Source: Lachancea mirantina
Taxonomy: Eukaryota > Ascomycota > Saccharomycetes > Saccharomycetales > Saccharomycetaceae
Assembly: GCA_900074745.1 (NCBI GenBank)
Contig: LT598466.1
Span: 186,001 to 250,000 of the forward strand
Reading direction: 5' to 3'
Length of the DNA: 64,000 nt
Both the position numbers and the translations under genes were made by a program. Numbering within the stretch: the first letter of the stretch is position 1; each line of letters starts with the position of its first letter. Positions 60,154 through 64,000 of this stretch are shown piece by piece. The notes beneath the pieces are model-generated. The model was given only the letters and a program-made list of their open reading frames with translations, was not told the origin of the DNA and did not search any database.

Positions 60154-60830
60154 AGCAATGATGTGAAGCTGAGTGGACAAAGTTGTTGTGTAGGGGTCAG
60201 CTTTTTGACTTTAAGGACTCCTGTCGAATTGATGAAAGTCACATTACCAGGTTTTTTGAGACCGCGTGTCACTGGATACGCTACCCAGCTGCACTTTCCA
60301 TCACTTGACACGGGACCTATCGTCCCCTGACCACATCTCAAACAATAGGCGATGAAACATATTACCTTGCCCGTTCAGAACGATACAAAACTCTTTTAAG
60401 CAAAGGCCGTACTATACTTAACATCTATCATATACCAAGATCATGAATAGCCCGATGGACGTATGAGAATCTTTACTCAGACGCATTTATATTTCATTTT
60501 TGTACTTCCCCATTGCAATGCCAAATTAAATGACTATGACGCTGAAAGTTCATCTATTCCATAAGTGAGGGAAAGCCACATTAGTTTTTGAAAACTCAAA
60601 ATTTTAACCTCTAAGTTTCTCCTTCTTCATATTCCATATGGTATTGAGCAATAGCTAAACTCTTATGCCAACTACTGCTGACTATGACTTAAGGCAATAG
60701 CTTTCTCTGTAGGGAAGAAAGCCTCTGTCGCAGCGACGTAACGACGCAACAACGAGAAAGTCATATATTTGACATGAAACAGAAGCAATCAGGCATGGAC
60801 AAACGAACAGAAACCGTCGACACGACGTCA

Positions 60831-60860
60831 CTGGGGCCGGAACTGGGGCCGGAACTGGGA
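60831..60860. repeat. 12-base tandem repeat CTGGGGCCGGAA
   Basis: Two perfect copies, 60831-60842 and 60843-60854, and a degenerate partial copy to 60860. Non-coding. Confidence 0.75.
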
Positions 60861-60988
60861 CTGACAGTGGACACAACGCAGGGAACGGAAGAAGAGTATA
60901 TACGAGAGACCACGTGACAAAGAAAGAGCGAAGTGTGGTCAACTCCAGTAACAAACGGACGCACGTAAACAGAGCGTTTCAAACGCCT

Positions 60989-61018
60989 GTACACGGTGTG
61001 TAGATCACACCTGTGTAC
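60989..61018. other. Hairpin upstream of NSL1
   Basis: GTACACGGTGTG (60989-61000) pairs with CACACCTGTGTAC (61006-61018) over the loop TAGAT with a one-base bulge. It ends about 147 bases above the NSL1 start. Confidence 0.6.
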
Positions 61019-61165
61019 CAGTTTGTACAGTGAGATGGAGGGTTCGGTGGAGACGTACACAATGATATGTGATCACGTTTCTACGCAACACCAAAACACG
61101 AACGCGATCTGATCTACCGGCCACATCGATTGCCAAAAACACCGACTACAGCGCGCCAGGACCTC

Positions 61166-61825
61166 ATGTCCTCCCACCCGAACCGGCTCGATGTCAAGGT
61201 CGAGCAACTACGTGCGCTGTATACGCAGTTCCAGACTTTGCTGGACGAAAAAGTCGCGCTCCATCTCCCGGAGGAACAGGACGCCGTGAAGCGCGAAGTG
61301 CTTGTACAGCTGCAAAAATACCTCGTGGAGAGCTTCGAGATGGTCTCGGGGTCCTTGCACGTGGTAAACGGTGCCGCGGGGGCCTCATTGCGCGATCTGA
61401 TCGAGCAGTCGCGTAACCAGTTCGTCGAGCCGTTTGACCTTGAGCTCAATGAGCAAGTGCGCCAAAAGTACCAAGAATGGGAGGACGAAACCGTCAAAGT
61501 TGCCCAGTTGCGTTGCGACGTGCCGAAGCGGGTCGGCCAGGGCTACCAGGAGAGCATGCGTGACGCTCTGCGCGAGGCAGACGCCACTATCGATTCCGTT
61601 TCGCAGCCTGTGCTGGACGCTAGTAGCGACATCGACGAAGAGGACGCCAATACTGCGTTGGGTGGTCCACAGGACCGCCAAGCCCTCCTTGCAGACTATC
61701 GCGAGTCTCTCATCCGCATACGCGATGCGCAGCAATTGCTGCCGGCCAGCAAAGCCCGGCTGCGCAAAATCCAAAGCCTCGTCATGTACCTAGAATCCGA
61801 GACCGATCAATCTGACTCAATTTGA
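61166..61825 (+). CDS. NSL1: Kinetochore MIND complex subunit Nsl1
   Basis: 219 residues from the ATG at 61166 (yeast 216); upstream codons in frame lead only to a TTG. Nsl1 is a rod-shaped member of the Mtw1-Nnf1-Dsn1-Nsl1 complex linking the inner kinetochore to Spc105 and Ndc80. It matches yeast through the first 120 residues: RLDVKVEQLRALYTQF, EEQDAVKREVLVQLQKYLVE, and FVEPFDLELNEQVRQKYQEW with EDETVKVAQLR, the last nearly identical. It is predicted helical throughout. Position YPL233W. Confidence 0.95.
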   Translation: MSSHPNRLDVKVEQLRALYTQFQTLLDEKVALHLPEEQDAVKREVLVQLQKYLVESFEMVSGSLHVVNGAAGASLRDLIEQSRNQFVEPFDLELNEQVRQKYQEWEDETVKVAQLRCDVPKRVGQGYQESMRDALREADATIDSVSQPVLDASSDIDEEDANTALGGPQDRQALLADYRESLIRIRDAQQLLPASKARLRKIQSLVMYLESETDQSDSI

Positions 61826-62264
61826 CAGAATGCTGTCATAGTCCTAAGCCACGAAATGCGGACATGTCAAAAAGAGGACATCTGCCGAGCTTCGAACAGA
61901 CAAAAACACAGCAGAGACCGCGCCTACGACCCAGGAGCGATTCACTTAGAACTCAAGTGATTCTGTATCTGCTCGCTACCTGCTGAAGACGGCTCAAGCT
62001 ACGATTTAGGAGCGGGCTGCGCAAAGTCACGTGACCCTAAATTTCTTCATCACTATGTACTAATGCTTTTTTTAAACCGGCTGTTTTCGTAACCACAATG
62101 CGCCTGTCTCTTCTGTAACCAACTCACCGTTTTAGAACCCAGTCCGGTACAAGCTTCAACAAAAGAGTCTCCATAGAGGGTTCGTCGTAGAGGATTCATC
62201 AAGTTTTAAGTGTCGACAGTACTTTGCCAAAGTTTAGTGTGAATTCCTATCTTTTTTGCGCGTC
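61826..62264. other. SSO upstream region
   Basis: 439 bases between NSL1 and SSO. A perfect 10-base palindrome GTCACGTGAC, a Cbf1-type site, lies at 62026-62035, about 230 bases above SSO. No gene seen. Confidence 0.5.
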
Positions 62265-63140
62265 ATGAGCTACAACAATCCATACGAGACTTCAAACCCG
62301 TATGCGGAAACGCATGCAATGCAAGACCATGTGGGTGCTGGTACCAACAACGAGGGTGATTTTGTGACGTTTATGAACAGCATCGGAGAGATTAACCGGG
62401 AACTGGACGAGTACACGCAACTCATCAACGACATCGATGGGAAACAGAAACGGTTGTTGACGGAGGTGAACGAGGAGCGTGAGTTGGCGCTCAGACAGGA
62501 ATTGGACGAGCTAGCGGCCCATGCGTCGAACGTGCAGTATCAGCTAAAATCCAAGATAAAAGCTGCGCAGCAGCAAGGTGCGTCTGACGCTAGCAGACAG
62601 GCGCAGGCTGAGAATTCGAGACAGCGGTTTCTGAAACTCATCCAGGACTACCGAATCATCGAGGCCAACTACAAGGAGGACAACAAGGAGCAGGCCAAGA
62701 GACAGTACAAGATCGTCCAACCCGAGGCCACCGACGCGGAAGTCGAGGCTGCGATCAGCGACGTTGGAGGCCAGCAGATTTTCTCGCAGGCTTTGTTGAA
62801 CGCTAATAGACGTGGTGAGGCCAAGACTGCGCTTGCCGAGGTCCAGGCCAGACACCAGGAGTTGTTGAAATTGGAAAAAACGATGGCGGAACTGACGCAG
62901 CTTTTCAACGACATGGAACAACTCGTGATAGAGCAGCAAGAAAACATAGAAGTGATCGACAAAAACGTCGAGGATGCGCAACAGGATGTCGAACAAGGTG
63001 TTGGCCACACCAACAAGGCGGTGAAAAGCGCCAAACGTGCTCGTAAGAACAAAATTAGATGTCTTATCATCTTGTTCGTGGTTTTCGCCATTGTTGTGGT
63101 CGTTGTCGTGGTACCATCTGTGGTGAAGACCCGCAACTAG
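62265..63140 (+). CDS. SSO1: Plasma membrane syntaxin Sso1/Sso2
   Basis: 291 residues from the ATG at 62265 (yeast Sso1 290, Sso2 295); three codons upstream is a TTG. Qa-SNARE for exocytosis at the plasma membrane, partner of Sec9 and Snc1/2. It starts MSYNNPYETSNPYAETHAM as yeast Sso. The Habc bundle is about residues 30-150 (FVTFMNSIGEINRELDEYTQ), the SNARE helix about 185-250 (Q-containing ENIEVIDKNVEDAQQDVEQG), the membrane anchor about 266-284 (CLIILFVVFAIVVVVVVVPS) with a short tail. Polybasic KKR-like RARKNK precedes the anchor. One gene stands for YPL232W and YMR183C. Confidence 0.97.
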   Translation: MSYNNPYETSNPYAETHAMQDHVGAGTNNEGDFVTFMNSIGEINRELDEYTQLINDIDGKQKRLLTEVNEERELALRQELDELAAHASNVQYQLKSKIKAAQQQGASDASRQAQAENSRQRFLKLIQDYRIIEANYKEDNKEQAKRQYKIVQPEATDAEVEAAISDVGGQQIFSQALLNANRRGEAKTALAEVQARHQELLKLEKTMAELTQLFNDMEQLVIEQQENIEVIDKNVEDAQQDVEQGVGHTNKAVKSAKRARKNKIRCLIILFVVFAIVVVVVVVPSVVKTRN

Positions 63141-64000
63141 TCCGCATCCGTGCCCGCACGCCCGATCTGGCTAATCTTTGTCTCTCCAAAAGAATATATC
63201 TCTAATTTGTATGTCGTGTAATATACTATTGTCCAAACCAAATTTACGACGAAAGACGCTACTACTACTTTACACTGTAACTATACAGTTTGATTGTCAC
63301 CCCAGTATTTTAGTCCCGGCATGCAACAAAAGCGAACGCACAATGGCGTCCATGCACTCCAGGGTGGAAAAGGGGAATATTTCATATTCCAGTAAACAAG
63401 TTTTCTAAAAGCCGTGGGGTTGGTATGACAGGTTCAGCCGCGGCCAAGGTTGTCATACCGCGAAATCTCGTCGCAACAAGTTTCATCGGTCACTAGAAAG
63501 GCTTTTGAAAGTTTCTGGGTCACAAGATTTTCGTGACGGCTGTCAATTGTTCTCGAGACGAAAACTCGACGCAGAGCAGCAGCTCTGCATCCGGGTTTCC
63601 TGCCAAGATCTCACCTGAGAGACGACAATTACAACCGTCAAGGCGACGGGAAGCTAGCACGGAATTACCATGAGTTTCAAGCCATTCATGCTGGTAGGTA
63701 TGATGCTCGATGGAATAAGGTTTCCTTCTCATAGGCCCTATATACTAGAAAATTTTCAAATGCCGGAGTACTCTTATACGAAGAGGTTTCTTAGGCTAGG
63801 GCTGGCCAGGCCTAAGACAGCATAAGTCAGTATGGAACAGCAGGTGATTACAGCTGCCGTCAACTTCCAAGTCAACGGAAACTCTAAAACACTGGTCTGA
63901 TGCGTGCTGCGCGTGCTTTCCAGTTAAGCTCGAAAAAGGCGGAAACCAAGGTTAAGGTTAAAATTAAAAACAAAGCGAAAAAAGATCCAGGAAAATTCGA
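63141..64000. other. Non-coding stretch after SSO, right edge
   Basis: 860 bases without a convincing gene. The ATG frame at 63520-63732 (70 codons, minus) begins about 10 bases from a TATA-like TATATA and has no family resemblance. Ancestral gene order predicts FAS2 next, whose start would lie beyond the window, so this may be its promoter. An inverted repeat GGTATGACA/TGTCATACC is at 63422-63459 and a shorter one, CTTAGGC/GCCTAAG, at 63790-63816. Confidence 0.45.
63422..63459. other. Inverted repeat GGTATGACA ... TGTCATACC
   Basis: Perfect 9-base arms (63422-63430 and 63451-63459) around a 20-base GC-rich loop, in the long region after SSO. Function unknown. Confidence 0.6.

Larger units (their letters stand above)
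60154..61165. other. Long divergent region VMA11 / NSL1
   Basis: 1012 bases. Contents: CACGTG at 60911-60916; a 12-base tandem repeat CTGGGGCCGGAA (60831-60854 with a partial third copy); a hairpin at 60989-61018. Open frames in the minus strand (60682-61060) lack ATG starts. Nothing else recognised; most of the interval is AT-rich and unremarkable. Confidence 0.45.

Noticed and set aside
60682-61060. Ser/Val-rich minus-strand frames between VMA11 and NSL1
   Set aside because: Start codons are TTG or GTG only and the SSGPSSGPS run reflects the 12-base repeat.
63520-63732. ATG frame of 70 codons on the minus strand
   Set aside because: TATA-like sequence lies only about 10 bases upstream and the product resembles nothing known; kept as non-coding.

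Overview
The window is a gene-dense stretch of nuclear DNA from a budding yeast (Saccharomycetaceae) that branched off before the whole-genome duplication (WGD). Proteins resemble Saccharomyces cerevisiae gene by gene, introns are few and short with TACTAAC-type branch points, and promoters carry Rap1, Reb1, Cbf1 and heat-shock-type sites. The decisive sign is gene order. From my memory of the S. cerevisiae map, the genes follow chromosome XVI from BBP1 (YPL255W) to SSO1 (YPL232W), interleaved with the chromosome XIII series from CIK1 (YMR198W) back to SSO2 (YMR183C, read in inverted orientation). Every assigned gene keeps the expected strand, as expected of an unduplicated ancestral segment. 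A Lachancea-like species is most likely, judging by protein similarity and moderate GC, but species cannot be fixed from this window.

Layout. 1-13 kb: a truncated unidentified gene, BBP1 (spindle pole body), HFI1 (SAGA), the single CIK1/VIK1 homologue (Kar3 partner), YAH1 (mitochondrial ferredoxin), VTI1 (SNARE), a YMR196W-type glycosidase and an ICY1/ICY2-like gene. 13-21 kb: a GC-rich repeat-bearing intergenic region, spliced CMC4, an unassigned mitochondrial-looking membrane protein, spliced RPL36, MRPL24, GYP5 (Rab GAP) and a spliced SAE3. 21-34 kb: SGS1 (RecQ helicase), a SEO1-like permease, GCV2 (glycine decarboxylase), YPL247C and MRPS17. 34-48 kb: spliced RBD2 (rhomboid), YPL245W, HUT1, SRP68, a RING-CH membrane protein at the YMR187C position, IQG1 and spliced CIN2. 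48-64 kb: HSP82, RTP1, YAR1, SUI3, ADD37, ENV7, RVB2, VMA11, NSL1, SSO1/2, then a long non-coding stretch probably belonging to the next gene (FAS2 is next in ancestral order).

Most genes are housekeeping and neighbours do not form a single pathway. Themes recur: chromosome segregation and cytoskeleton (BBP1, CIK1/VIK1, CIN2, IQG1, NSL1), membrane traffic (VTI1, GYP5, RBD2, ENV7, SSO), mitochondria (YAH1, CMC4, MRPL24, MRPS17, GCV2, the unassigned gene) and gene expression/ribosomes (HFI1, RPL36, YAR1, SUI3, RVB2, RTP1).

Departures from the expected order are the points of most interest: SAE3 placed head to head with SGS1, a SEO1-like permease between SGS1 and GCV2, no GAL4 or SPG5 in their expected intervals, the unassigned mitochondrial protein between CMC4 and RPL36, and a RING-CH protein whose zinc-binding residues are split by a long insert. 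I saw no transposon, retroelement, tRNA, CRISPR array or other mobile element.
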